Source: Acidobacteriota bacterium (GTDB lineage: Bacteria > Acidobacteriota > Blastocatellia > Pyrinomonadales > Pyrinomonadaceae). From it: a DNA stretch of 23,594 bases. A program made the translations under genes and the position numbers. The notes under the pieces are model-generated. The model had not been told where the DNA came from. It saw nothing but the letters and a program-made list of their open reading frames with translations, and searched no databases. The stretch spans positions 1 through 23,594 of the forward strand of contig JAEWBM010000109.1 of the NCBI GenBank assembly GCA_023391155.1. Reading direction: 5' to 3'. Positions 1-6,281 of the stretch are shown piece by piece. Position 1 is the stretch's first letter, and every line of letters starts with the position of its first letter.

Positions 1-732
1 ATGCGTCCGCGCGACCTCTGCCATTTGCTTGAGCAGGTCACGCCCCGCGGCCGAGTGCGCCTCCGCTTTTTTGTAGAGTTCAAACAGTTCGGACCTTTGC
101 CGGTCCGCAAGCTCGCGGTCTATCTCCTTGAATCGCTTCCTCACCTGTGCGATCTGCCTGATCGCCCTGATCAGCTTATCGCCGACCGAATCGCCCCGGA
201 TCATATCCGAGCTCACCTTCATCTCTTCCGTCAGCCGCGAAAGCCGTTCCTTGTCGCCGCTTGAATAAGCGCTGTTCAGCTCGGCCATCAGCCCGTGACG
301 CCGTTCCTTTTCCGCCTCGTCCAGGGCGAGGTCCGGGTGTATGATCCTCGCCATGTCGTGATACGCCTTCCGTGCCTCTGCCGTCGGCTGAAATTCCTCG
401 CTCGCCAGCGCCTCGGCCGCTTTTGCCCGTGCCGCCGATTCATCCGCCTGCCGCCGCAGCTCCTCGACCCGCTTCTTGATCTCTTCGTCGTCGGGTACGA
501 GCTTCAGCTCCTCTTCCGCGATCTGGGCATCGATCTCGTCCTGCTCGGCATAGAGCCGGCCGACTTCCATCGAGTACCGCGCCTCGAATCGTTCCATCGC
601 CGCTCTTAGATCGGCAAGATCCTCCTCGCGGTCCGCTATGCGGTCCCGCAAACGGTCGAGCAGCCGCAGCTTCTTTTCAAGCTCCAGCTCCTCCGGGAGC
701 TTGTCGGTTGTCGCTAATGCCGTGGTTTCCAT
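1..732 (-). CDS. J-domain-like (HPD) coiled-coil protein, 3' end outside window
   Basis: An open frame of 244 codons starts at ATG 732-730 and has no stop before the window edge, so the C-terminus is missing. Residues 15-110 are almost all charged and helical (many Glu, Lys, Arg, Leu), consistent with a long coiled coil. Residues about 119-165 look like the core of a J domain: a helix ending in MARIIHPD with HPD at 132-134, then a charged helix ending in LNSAYSSGDKERL. In J proteins the HPD loop contacts Hsp70 (DnaK); that role is inferred here. A helical region follows to the edge. The start codon follows the stop of the BshB1-like gene with no gap (TAG|ATG), so translation is probably coupled and the two form one operon. 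There is no signal peptide, so it is probably cytoplasmic. It could also be a structural coiled-coil protein with a degenerate J motif. Confidence 0.72.
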   Translation of the reverse strand, partial: METTALATTDKLPEELELEKKLRLLDRLRDRIADREEDLADLRAAMERFEARYSMEVGRLYAEQDEIDAQIAEEELKLVPDDEEIKKRVEELRRQADESAARAKAAEALASEEFQPTAEARKAYHDMARIIHPDLALDEAEKERRHGLMAELNSAYSSGDKERLSRLTEEMKVSSDMIRGDSVGDKLIRAIRQIAQVRKRFKEIDRELADRQRSELFELYKKAEAHSAAGRDLLKQMAEVARTH

Positions 733-1467
733 CTACGAATAAAGGTTCATCGGCTGCCGCAGCAGTGCGACCGGGTCCTCAACGTTCAAAGCCTCCCTGA
801 CGAGGAACGGCTCACCCGCCGCTACGCCGATCAGTGACCCGAAATAACGCGAACGGTTTTCGATCTCGTCCAAAAAACCGGCGGCCGTGAGCCGCGTCTC
901 AGGCTCGGCCGAATTCGGATCGTGAAACTGCGACCGGTGCGCCCTCAAGGCCTCCATCTTCGCGTCCATCACGTCAGAAACGTCCACTATAAAGCTCGGC
1001 AACACCCGCCGCGAGAAAACATTATGCATCACCCGCGGCACCGCGATCTTCTCATCGCCCGTCTCGCGGTCATAGTTCATCATGCTCGAAAGCCTCGCCG
1101 CCTCCCGCACCAGCACAGCAATATGATCATGGTCCGGATGCGGGTCGCCCAACTGATGCGTCAGCACGACCTCCGGCTTTAGCCGCCGCAGCACTCGCAC
1201 CATCGCCCGCCGCGAATCGTCATCCGGAAAGACGTGCCCGTCCGGCAGGTTCAGATTCTCCCGAACAGACAGCCGCAAGATCTTCGCGGCATCTTCGGCC
1301 TCGGCTGCACGCCCCTCGACCGTGCCCCGGGTCCCCATCTCACCCTGCGTCACATCGAGCGCACCTGTCCGGTACCCAAGCTTCTCAAGCTTCAGCATCG
1401 TGCCGCCAACCGTCAATTCAAGATCATCGGGATGGGCAAAGATCGCAAGAACATCAACCCGGCTCAT
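733..1467 (-). CDS. bshB1: PIG-L family N-deacetylase, BshB1-like (bacillithiol biosynthesis)
   Basis: A 244-residue LmbE/PIG-L-fold zinc deacetylase. The N-terminal strand ends in AHPDDLE, with probable zinc ligands His12 and Asp15, and the second metal motif HPDHDH at 110-115 supplies His113. The segment after the first motif (GYRTGALDVTQGEMGTRGT) and the HRSQF motif near residue 178 resemble BshB1, which removes acetyl from GlcNAc-malate so that cysteine can be added to make bacillithiol. The length fits the family. The assignment within PIG-L rests on these motifs; another LmbE-like deacetylase (mycothiol-type or glycan) is possible, and no other bsh gene is in the window. The start ATG at 1467 has an AGGG very close upstream. 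It is the first gene of a probable two-gene operon with the J-like gene. Confidence 0.8.
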   Translation of the reverse strand: MSRVDVLAIFAHPDDLELTVGGTMLKLEKLGYRTGALDVTQGEMGTRGTVEGRAAEAEDAAKILRLSVRENLNLPDGHVFPDDDSRRAMVRVLRRLKPEVVLTHQLGDPHPDHDHIAVLVREAARLSSMMNYDRETGDEKIAVPRVMHNVFSRRVLPSFIVDVSDVMDAKMEALRAHRSQFHDPNSAEPETRLTAAGFLDEIENRSRYFGSLIGVAAGEPFLVREALNVEDPVALLRQPMNLYS

Positions 1468-1514
1468 TCCCTAAATTTAACACAGCACGCCCCTTGAAGC
1501 GTCAGCCCGCCCGA

Positions 1515-1577
1515 AATTGTAAACTGGCAATTGATATTTGAAAGGGAATGACGGGTGTAATTGTAAATTGGCAATCG
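1515..1577. repeat. Pair of 19-bp direct repeats in AT-rich spacer
   Basis: AATTGTAAACTGGCAATTG at 1515-1533 recurs at 1559-1577 with two C/T substitutions. Each copy has ATTG and CAAT at opposite ends, so it is also a weak dyad. The copies start 44 bases apart, about four helical turns, and lie upstream of both the minus-strand bshB1-like gene and the plus-strand metallo-hydrolase gene. They could be operator half-sites or simply another decaying local duplication next to the heptamer array. Confidence 0.6.
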
Positions 1578-1637
1578 GCTAATGGTTAATTGGAAAATAC
1601 CGATGTGGCACTGACCGCCCCTCGTACGAATGAATCA

Positions 1638-1721
1638 TCACTCGTCACTCATCACTCATCACTGGTCACTCATCACTCGTCACTCATTTCTCATTTCTCA
1701 TTTCTCATTTATCATTTATCA
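1638..1721. repeat. Heptamer tandem repeat, 12 units (TCACTCR then TTTMTCA)
   Basis: Twelve consecutive 7-base units are read directly: TCACTCG, TCACTCA x2, TCACTGG, TCACTCA, TCACTCG, TCACTCA, then TTTCTCA x3 and TTTATCA x2. The array therefore has two blocks related by a TCAC/TTTC change. Its end is 9 bases before the ATG of the metallo-hydrolase gene. It is like the short tandemly repeated heptamers described in cyanobacteria and other genomes with multicellular or complex lifestyles. Seven bases times three is a codon-preserving period, so the frame stays open through it, but the low-complexity His/Ser peptide it would encode is unlikely to be real protein. Confidence 0.9.
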
Positions 1722-1730
1722 TCTCTACCC

Positions 1731-2504
1731 ATGAAGCTTACGATACTCGGCTCCGGCACGTCGGTACCACACCCCGCTCGAAGCAGTTCTGCATATTGGC
1801 TTGAGGCTGAGGGCTCGACCGTTCTCCTCGATTGCTCCGCCTCCGCGATGCACCGCATGGCGCAGGAGGGCCTCGATTGGGCTGGGCTCGACGCCATCTG
1901 GATCTCGCATTTCCATCTCGATCACTGCGGCGGCCTCGCACCGTTCCTCTTCGGAACCCAATACGCCCCTCAAACCCAAAAACGGAACAAACCCCTCACC
2001 ATCTTCGGCCCCCAGGGGCTCTGCCGCCTGATCGAAAAATTCGATGCCGTAGATGATTACGGACTCTTTGAACAGCCCTTCCCGCTGGAGGTCCGCGAGG
2101 TCCGGCATCTCGAGCAATTCGAGATCGCCCCCGGCCTGTCCGCCGCCGCAGTAAAGACCCCGCACACGGACGAGAGCCTCGCTCTCCACCTCCGCGATGC
2201 CGAGGACCGCACCCTCATGTACTCGGCTGACACCGGCATGTCCGATGACCTCGCCGCCCTCGCCCGCCACGCGGGGCTCATGCTGCTCGAGTGCTCCTTC
2301 ATCCGCGATAAGCCCGTCAAGAAGCATCTGGAGCTGGCCGAGGCCGTCTACCTCATTCGCAAGGCACAGCCGAAACAGGCCGTGCTCACGCATCTGTATC
2401 CCGAATGGGATGATGTCGACTTTGCCCGCGAGATCGCCAAGTTCTCCCCCGGCGTCCCGATTCTCAAAGCGCGCGACGGCATGGTCATCGAGGTCGAAAA
2501 ATAA
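1731..2504 (+). CDS. Metallo-beta-lactamase-fold hydrolase, RNase Z-like
   Basis: 257 residues from the ATG at 1731. The protein opens with MKLTILGSGTSVPHPARSSS, the first strand and loop typical of RNase Z/ElaC-like members, and has the metal motif HFHLDH at 60-65. Further ligand candidates are the His in KTPHTDES, the Asp in YSADTG and the His in VLTHLYPEWD near the C-terminus. Members cleave phosphodiester or other ester bonds using two zinc ions. True tRNase Z enzymes carry a long exosite arm, which I do not see, so the substrate is unknown. The frame is open upstream to a TTG at 1590, but those 47 codons lie in tandem repeats, and the family N-terminus begins at 1731. There is no Shine-Dalgarno sequence before the ATG; the heptamer array occupies that place. 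It is a single gene followed by a hairpin at 2508-2541. Confidence 0.88.
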   Translation: MKLTILGSGTSVPHPARSSSAYWLEAEGSTVLLDCSASAMHRMAQEGLDWAGLDAIWISHFHLDHCGGLAPFLFGTQYAPQTQKRNKPLTIFGPQGLCRLIEKFDAVDDYGLFEQPFPLEVREVRHLEQFEIAPGLSAAAVKTPHTDESLALHLRDAEDRTLMYSADTGMSDDLAALARHAGLMLLECSFIRDKPVKKHLELAEAVYLIRKAQPKQAVLTHLYPEWDDVDFAREIAKFSPGVPILKARDGMVIEVEK

Positions 2505-2507
2505 AAA

Positions 2508-2541
2508 TGCCGCGTACCCGCTCTGATCGCGGCACGCGGCA
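2508..2541. terminator. Hairpin terminator between convergent genes
   Basis: TGCCGCGT (2508-2515) pairs with ACGCGGCA (2534-2541), and inside it CCGC (2518-2521) pairs with GCGG (2529-2532) around a 7-base loop. It begins 4 bases after the stop of the metallo-hydrolase gene. A run of A precedes it and CATTTG follows, so it may work from both sides, better for the minus-strand gene ending at 2563, whose transcript would have U residues after the stem. Confidence 0.75.
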
Positions 2542-2562
2542 CATTTGCTATTTGAAAACTAG

Positions 2563-2991
2563 TTAGCTCGCTACGTTCTTTTTGGCCAGGTCCATCAGGT
2601 CTTCCGGCATCCATTTTTCGAACACCTTGTCCTCCGCCTCGACGATCCGCTTGCTGCGGTGACGCCAGTTCTTTGTCGGATCGTCTTCGCGGCCCGACTG
2701 CTTCGGATAGTTCTCGACCTGCTCCAGGCTGATGACTATGCCGGCTGCGACCTCGTCCCAGTCCTCGTTCTGTATCCCGCGAAGCACGACCGGCAGCCCC
2801 GCCGTCCAATCCTCTTCCGGCGCGATATTGTCATATTCCGGGATCGTTAAAAATGCCGGTGACGGAAAAGGCCCGCCGCCGAATTCACTTACGATACGCT
2901 TGCTCAGATCGGCGTACGCCATATTCGGGTCCCCGGCACGCAGCTCGAGTGCCCGGCGAAAGATGTCTGTTACTGTAGGTTGGTCGGTCAT
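2563..2991 (-). CDS. Uncharacterised 142-residue acidic protein
   Basis: I do not recognise this family. The 142-residue product is rich in Asp, Glu and Trp, has no signal peptide or membrane segment, and is probably cytoplasmic. Visible features are an N-terminal helix (TVTDIFRRALELRAG), a Pro-rich stretch (FGGGPFPSPAFLTIPEYDN) at about 37-55, the motif EEDWTAGLPVVLRGIQNEDWDE at about 59-80, split here only by description, and a charged C-terminal helix ending KKNVAS. It contains no cysteine and no obvious catalytic signature. Codon use resembles the neighbours. It stands alone, divergent from the thioredoxin-fold gene, with a plausible promoter at 3012-3038 and a shared hairpin beyond its stop. 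That it is a gene is supported by a clean frame, its promoter and its terminator; its function is unknown. Confidence 0.72.
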   Translation of the reverse strand: MTDQPTVTDIFRRALELRAGDPNMAYADLSKRIVSEFGGGPFPSPAFLTIPEYDNIAPEEDWTAGLPVVLRGIQNEDWDEVAAGIVISLEQVENYPKQSGREDDPTKNWRHRSKRIVEAEDKVFEKWMPEDLMDLAKKNVAS

Positions 2992-3011
2992 GATCGTGCT
3001 GAAAATATTAC

Positions 3012-3038
3012 ATTATGCGCCTTGCTGATTAAATTCAA
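3012..3038 (-). promoter_or_regulatory. Candidate sigma70-type promoter for the 2563-2991 gene
   Basis: On the minus strand TTGAAT (3038-3033) is followed after 15 bases by CATAAT (3017-3012). The -10 element matches consensus at five of six positions, the -35 at four of six. The spacer is short. The leader to the ATG at 2991 would be about 15 bases. Confidence 0.35.
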
Positions 3039-3101
3039 CCCGCCAACCCTAGGCTTGCGAACAGGCATCTCAACATATACGCTTTTCCCTGGTACTTAAT
3101 T

Positions 3102-3689
3102 ATGCGCAAACTCATAACCGCCTTTATCTTTACCGCTCTCGCGTCGTTTGCCGCACTCGCCCAAGCCGAGCGCGCTCCCATCGTTGAGAAAGAGATCGGG
3201 TACCCCGACTGGACCCTGGAGAACGTGAAAGGCGGCGGCGAGACCAATCTTCGCAAGTTTGCCGCCGGTAAAAAACTGGTTATGGTCGTCTATTGGGCCC
3301 CATGGTGCCCGAATTGGCGTGCCGACATTCCCTTCGTGAATGGCCTCCACGAAAAATATTCCGCCCAGGGCCTGAGCATTATCGGCGTTGCCGAATATGA
3401 CGGCCGCTCAAAGATGGAGAACCACATCGAGCATTTCAAACTCCCGTTCCCCTCCGTCTATGAGACCGAGACATATGGCGACCGCCTCACATCCGAGCAC
3501 TATAAGCTCCGCACTTCCGCCGGCGACACCCGAAAATGGGGCACCCCCTGGTATGTCTTTCTAGATCCCGACGCTCTCAATAAAGAGGGCGACGTGCTTG
3601 CAACCGGTGTTTCGCTCGTCAACGGCGAATTGATCCCTGAAGAGGCTGAGGCATTCATCCGCAAGCGGCTCGGCCTCTCCGCTGAATAA
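3102..3689 (+). CDS. Exported TlpA/thioredoxin-fold protein with single-cysteine CPNW site
   Basis: 195 residues. A Sec signal peptide occupies about residues 1-22 (MRKLITAFIFTALASFAALA, cleavage near AQA). The remainder is a thioredoxin-fold/redoxin domain: YWAPWCP around residues 64-70, then LSIIGVAEYD, and the cis-proline loop WGTPWYVFLD near 146-155. In place of the redox CxxC motif there is C69-P-N-W72, and no other cysteine exists in the protein. TlpA-like proteins normally reduce disulfides in cytochrome c maturation or related periplasmic pathways; with only the nucleophilic cysteine, this one cannot form an internal disulfide. It could form mixed disulfides, act as a peroxidase-like or isomerase-like protein, or bind partners without redox chemistry. 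Its stop codon abuts that of the convergent gene at 3690 with no spacer. Confidence 0.85.
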   Translation: MRKLITAFIFTALASFAALAQAERAPIVEKEIGYPDWTLENVKGGGETNLRKFAAGKKLVMVVYWAPWCPNWRADIPFVNGLHEKYSAQGLSIIGVAEYDGRSKMENHIEHFKLPFPSVYETETYGDRLTSEHYKLRTSAGDTRKWGTPWYVFLDPDALNKEGDVLATGVSLVNGELIPEEAEAFIRKRLGLSAE

Positions 3690-4199
3690 CTACATCGCCG
3701 CCAGGGTGTCCGAAAGCTTTTCGACCACGGTCAGCAGCGGTTTGCCCGAATCGACATAGCGGCCCGCCATCGCCAGGTCCTCTGACTGGGCGCTAAGGTC
3801 AGCGATGCCTTGAATATGCACCAGATGTGCCTTGAGCGGCGCTTTTGTCCGGAACTCAACCTCCAGCGCGATCAGACCCGCTCTCAGGTTCCTGATCGCC
3901 TGCAGCACCTCTCGTTTATTCTGCTCGTTCGTATTCCTCGCACCCTGGTTCGCCCGCGGGTCCTTATCGATCGCCTCTATCCCCTGCGCCGCCCCGCCCA
4001 GAACATAGATAAATTTCGACACGTTCTTTATCTGTATCGCAACCTTCTCGGATCCTTCTTTTAACTGCGTCGCCGGGGCCGGTGCCTGGCTCGTTACGAC
4101 ACGCGGGGTCGTCCGCCTCGTCGTCCGTTGAGCTGACGCATCGACCGCCGTCACCAGCAGCAATAATCCTATTACGGGAATAAACCCGAATAACTTCAT
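3690..4199 (-). CDS. Uncharacterised exported helical protein
   Basis: 169 residues from the ATG at 4199, which has a GAGG Shine-Dalgarno about 7 bases upstream and begins a clear signal peptide (MKLFGFIPVIGLLLLVTAVDASAQ, cleavage after about residue 24). The frame is open a further 31 codons upstream, but that extension overlaps lipB, hides the signal peptide, and is rejected. After a Thr/Arg/Pro-rich linker (about 25-50) the mature part is predicted all-helical and amphipathic (EKVAIQIKNVSKFIYVLGG, then NKREVLQAIRNLRAGLIALE, then a C-terminal helix ending LSDTLAAM). It has no cysteine in the mature region and no catalytic motif I recognise. It probably acts in the periplasm. It is divergent from lipB across a 49-base gap. 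Confidence 0.72.
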   Translation of the reverse strand: MKLFGFIPVIGLLLLVTAVDASAQRTTRRTTPRVVTSQAPAPATQLKEGSEKVAIQIKNVSKFIYVLGGAAQGIEAIDKDPRANQGARNTNEQNKREVLQAIRNLRAGLIALEVEFRTKAPLKAHLVHIQGIADLSAQSEDLAMAGRYVDSGKPLLTVVEKLSDTLAAM

Positions 4200-4248
4200 A
4201 TATAACCTCGCCTGTTCAAAAATATCCAAAAATTCTATCATATTGTAG

Positions 4249-4938
4249 ATGCATAAACGGATGCTGCAGGTTCGACGGCTCGGCCGCATCAACTATTTGT
4301 CGGCGTTTGAGCTGCAACGCTCCATTCAGCGCGAGGTCATCGACCGCCGCGAGCGTGACCACCTCCTGCTGCTTGAACATCCGCATACATTCACGCTCGG
4401 CCGCCGGTCGAAGGACGGCGGTGTGCTTGCCACGACCGAACTTCTCAAGACACTCGGCGTCGAGGTCCACGAGACCGACCGCGGCGGAAAGGTCACCTAT
4501 CACGGCATTGGCCAGGTCGTCGGCTATCCGATCATCAGCCTTTCACCCGACCGGGAAGACGTCCACAAGTATGTTCGCGATGTCGAAGAGGTGCTGATCC
4601 GCACGATGGCCGATTACGGCATCGAAGCTTTCCGCATCGAAGGGCTCACCGGAGTGCACACCACCGAGGGCAAGGTCGCCGCGATCGGCGTTCACATCAA
4701 ACGCTGGGTCACCACCCACGGCTTTGCCCTCAACGTCAACACAGACCTAAGTTATTTCAATTGGATAATCGCCTGCGAGGGCGAACCCGTTACGTCGATG
4801 GAACGGCTGCTCGGCCGCGAGATACCGCTCGCTGAGGTTGAGGACCGGCTCGAAGCGAACTTTGCCCGCGTGTTCGGCTACGAACCCTCGAGCATCGTCC
4901 GCGATGCCGAACCTGCCGCATCCATTGTCGCTGTCTAG
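4249..4938 (+). CDS. lipB: Octanoyl-[acyl-carrier-protein]-protein N-octanoyltransferase LipB
   Basis: 229 residues. LipB moves octanoate from acyl carrier protein to the lipoyl domains of 2-oxoacid dehydrogenases and GcvH, the first step of lipoate synthesis, in the cytoplasm. The family blocks are visible in order: HPHTFTLGRR (44-53), DRGGKVTYHGIGQVVGYP (77-94), EGKVAAIGVHIKRWVTTHG (140-158) with the catalytic Lys142, and NVNTDLSYFNWIIACEGE with the catalytic Cys176. Two positions are unusual: the segment before the lysine reads TGVHTTEGK rather than GVW/YV-type, and the cysteine motif is ACE rather than PCG. Both catalytic residues are present. An in-frame ATG at 4261 is an alternative start; neither has a strong ribosome-binding site. 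LipA is not in the window. Confidence 0.93.
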   Translation: MHKRMLQVRRLGRINYLSAFELQRSIQREVIDRRERDHLLLLEHPHTFTLGRRSKDGGVLATTELLKTLGVEVHETDRGGKVTYHGIGQVVGYPIISLSPDREDVHKYVRDVEEVLIRTMADYGIEAFRIEGLTGVHTTEGKVAAIGVHIKRWVTTHGFALNVNTDLSYFNWIIACEGEPVTSMERLLGREIPLAEVEDRLEANFARVFGYEPSSIVRDAEPAASIVAV

Positions 4939-4942
4939 ATTC

Positions 4943-4950
4943 AAGGAGGA
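4943..4950 (+). promoter_or_regulatory. Strong ribosome-binding site (AAGGAGGA)
   Basis: A near-perfect Shine-Dalgarno sequence 5 bases before the lipoprotein ATG at 4956, starting 5 bases after the lipB stop. It is the strongest site in the window; most other genes here have weak or no match. It fixes the start of the lipoprotein and implies higher translation than lipB. Confidence 0.85.
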
Positions 4951-4955
4951 TATAT

Positions 4956-5933
4956 ATGACACGTTATCTGCTAATTGCCATTTCTGCTGCCTTTTTCGCC
5001 ACCGCGTGCGGCGAGCCCGTCACCAACACCGCGACCAACGCGAACGCCAATGCGAACACATCCGCCGCTGCGATGACGCTCACGGAGACAGAGGTTCCGC
5101 AGCGCATCCGCGATATGATGGCCGCCCGAGGCGAGCAGGACCAGGCGCAGCCCGAGGTCGAGATCACCGCGCCCGAGGACGGATCGGTCGTGGAAAGCTC
5201 AACGGTTCGACTCGAGGTCGAACTCTCCGGCGACCTAAAAGGCTATAAACCGGGAATGGACCCGGAAACAAAGATGGGCAATCACATCCACGTGATCCTC
5301 GACAATCAGCCCTACGAGGCCTATTACAACATCGATGCCGACCTTTTCGAGCTTCGCAACGTCCCGGACGGCGAGCACACGATCCGGGTATTCGCTTCGC
5401 GGCCGTGGCATGAAAGCTATAAGAATGAGGGCTCGTTCGACATGGTCCGCTTCACCGTCAAGAACGGCGGCGCCGATGTCGAAAAACCGGCTACGACGAA
5501 CACCGGCCAGCAGATGTCGAACGTTAACTCGAACTCGGCGGCTCCCGCAAATGCCAATTCGAATGCAAATGCGGCACCTACCCCCGAGGGCAAAGACATG
5601 CCTCCGTCACAGGGTGGAAAGATCGATGATAAGCTGCCGCTCCTGACCTATAGCCGTCCGAAAGGCGAGTACAAAGGCACCGACGCAGACCCGATCATGA
5701 TCGATTTTTGGCTCATCGGCGGACAGCTGACCGGTGACGGCGGGCAATATCGCGTGCGCTATTCCGTCAACGGCGGCGAGGCAAAGTTCATAGACCGCTG
5801 GACACCGCTCTGGCTGAGCGGCTGGACCGCGGGCAAGCATTCGATCAAGCTCGAGCTTGTGGATGCCAACGGCAATGTCGTCGATAACGGCGGGTACAAC
5901 TCGACCACCCGCGACATCACCGTGGTTAAGTAA
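4956..5933 (+). CDS. Two-module lipoprotein with Asn/Ala-rich linkers
   Basis: 325 residues. A lipoprotein signal peptide ends in FATAC with the lipidated Cys18, so the protein is anchored to a membrane facing the periplasm or outside. A linker of alternating Asn and Ala (about 24-40) follows. Module 1 (about 66-170) looks like an Ig-like beta-sandwich (VEITAPEDGSVVESSTVRLE, NHIHVILDNQPYEAYYN, PDGEHTIRVFASRPWHES). A second Asn/Ala/Pro linker (about 176-215) leads to module 2 (about 222-325), which has the same pattern of an inner YRVRYSVNGG strand pair and a closing TAGKHSIKLELVDANGNVV strand pair. The two modules are probably a diverged duplication. No catalytic residues are evident; a carbohydrate- or protein-binding surface role is a guess. 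It follows lipB by 17 bases and its stop overlaps the barstar-like start (TAATG). Confidence 0.85.
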   Translation: MTRYLLIAISAAFFATACGEPVTNTATNANANANTSAAAMTLTETEVPQRIRDMMAARGEQDQAQPEVEITAPEDGSVVESSTVRLEVELSGDLKGYKPGMDPETKMGNHIHVILDNQPYEAYYNIDADLFELRNVPDGEHTIRVFASRPWHESYKNEGSFDMVRFTVKNGGADVEKPATTNTGQQMSNVNSNSAAPANANSNANAAPTPEGKDMPPSQGGKIDDKLPLLTYSRPKGEYKGTDADPIMIDFWLIGGQLTGDGGQYRVRYSVNGGEAKFIDRWTPLWLSGWTAGKHSIKLELVDANGNVVDNGGYNSTTRDITVVK

Positions 5934-6259
5934 TGCCCTTCGTCCGAATCGACGGTGCCAAAATCACCGACTGGGCCTCTTTTCATCTCGTGTGCAAAGA
6001 GGCCTTCGGTTTTCCTTCTTTCTACGGTGAGAACATGGACGCCTTTATTGATTGCCTTACGTATATTGATGAGGGAGATGGTATGTCGAGCGTTGTGCTT
6101 ACAGGCGACAAGAAGCTGACGATAGAGTTAACAAATTCGGGCGGCCTTGAGACTCGAGTACCCGATTTGTTTGGTGCACTTTCTACAGCCGTCGATGCCG
6201 TCAACGATCGTTTTGTCGAGCGCGGAAAAGAGCCGAGAATTGCATTGCGGATAATATAG
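5933..6259 (+). CDS. Barstar-family protein (ribonuclease inhibitor fold)
   Basis: 108 residues, starting within the stop codon of the lipoprotein gene (TAATG, one-base overlap), so translation is probably coupled. The motif FPSFYGENMDAFIDCLTYID at 27-46 aligns closely with the barstar helix that plugs the barnase active site (YYGENLDALWDCLT); Asp36 and Asp40 correspond to barstar Asp35 and Asp39, while the tryptophan between them is Ile39. The N-terminal strand VRIDGAKI and the final strand PRIALRII also fit the fold. Barstar inhibits the extracellular RNase barnase inside the producing cell. No ribonuclease gene is visible nearby, and many bacteria carry orphan barstar-like proteins, so the target is unknown. 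The product has no signal peptide and is cytoplasmic, unlike the lipoprotein it is coupled to. Base composition seems somewhat more AT-rich than its neighbours. Confidence 0.87.
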   Translation: MPFVRIDGAKITDWASFHLVCKEAFGFPSFYGENMDAFIDCLTYIDEGDGMSSVVLTGDKKLTIELTNSGGLETRVPDLFGALSTAVDAVNDRFVERGKEPRIALRII

Positions 6260-6281
6260 AATTTCTCCAGTAACTTTTTCG

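Noticed and set aside
1..609. Plus-strand frames at 1-264 and 295-609
   Set aside because: They are opposite the continuous minus-strand J-like frame, which has coherent coiled-coil composition and abuts the preceding gene.
1638..1721. CRISPR-like array
   Set aside because: Units are 7 bases with no spacers and no cas genes nearby; it is a simple tandem repeat.
1590..1730. Upstream in-frame extension of the metallo-hydrolase gene from a TTG start, encoding a His/Ser-rich repeat
   Set aside because: The extension is simply the translation of the heptamer array, which stays open because its period times three is 21 bases. The family N-terminus begins at the ATG 1731.
1725..2393. 222-codon minus-strand frame opposite the metallo-hydrolase gene
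   Set aside because: No family features; the plus strand has the HxHxDH enzyme. Shadow frame.
4200..4292. Longer form of the exported helical protein starting at 4292
   Set aside because: It overlaps lipB, lacks a ribosome-binding site and would bury the signal peptide, which starts at the ATG 4199 with GAGG before it.
6260..6281. Guanidine riboswitch before the Gdx-type transporter
   Set aside because: Only 22 bases separate it from the previous gene, too short for a known guanidine aptamer, and no aptamer-like pairing is visible.
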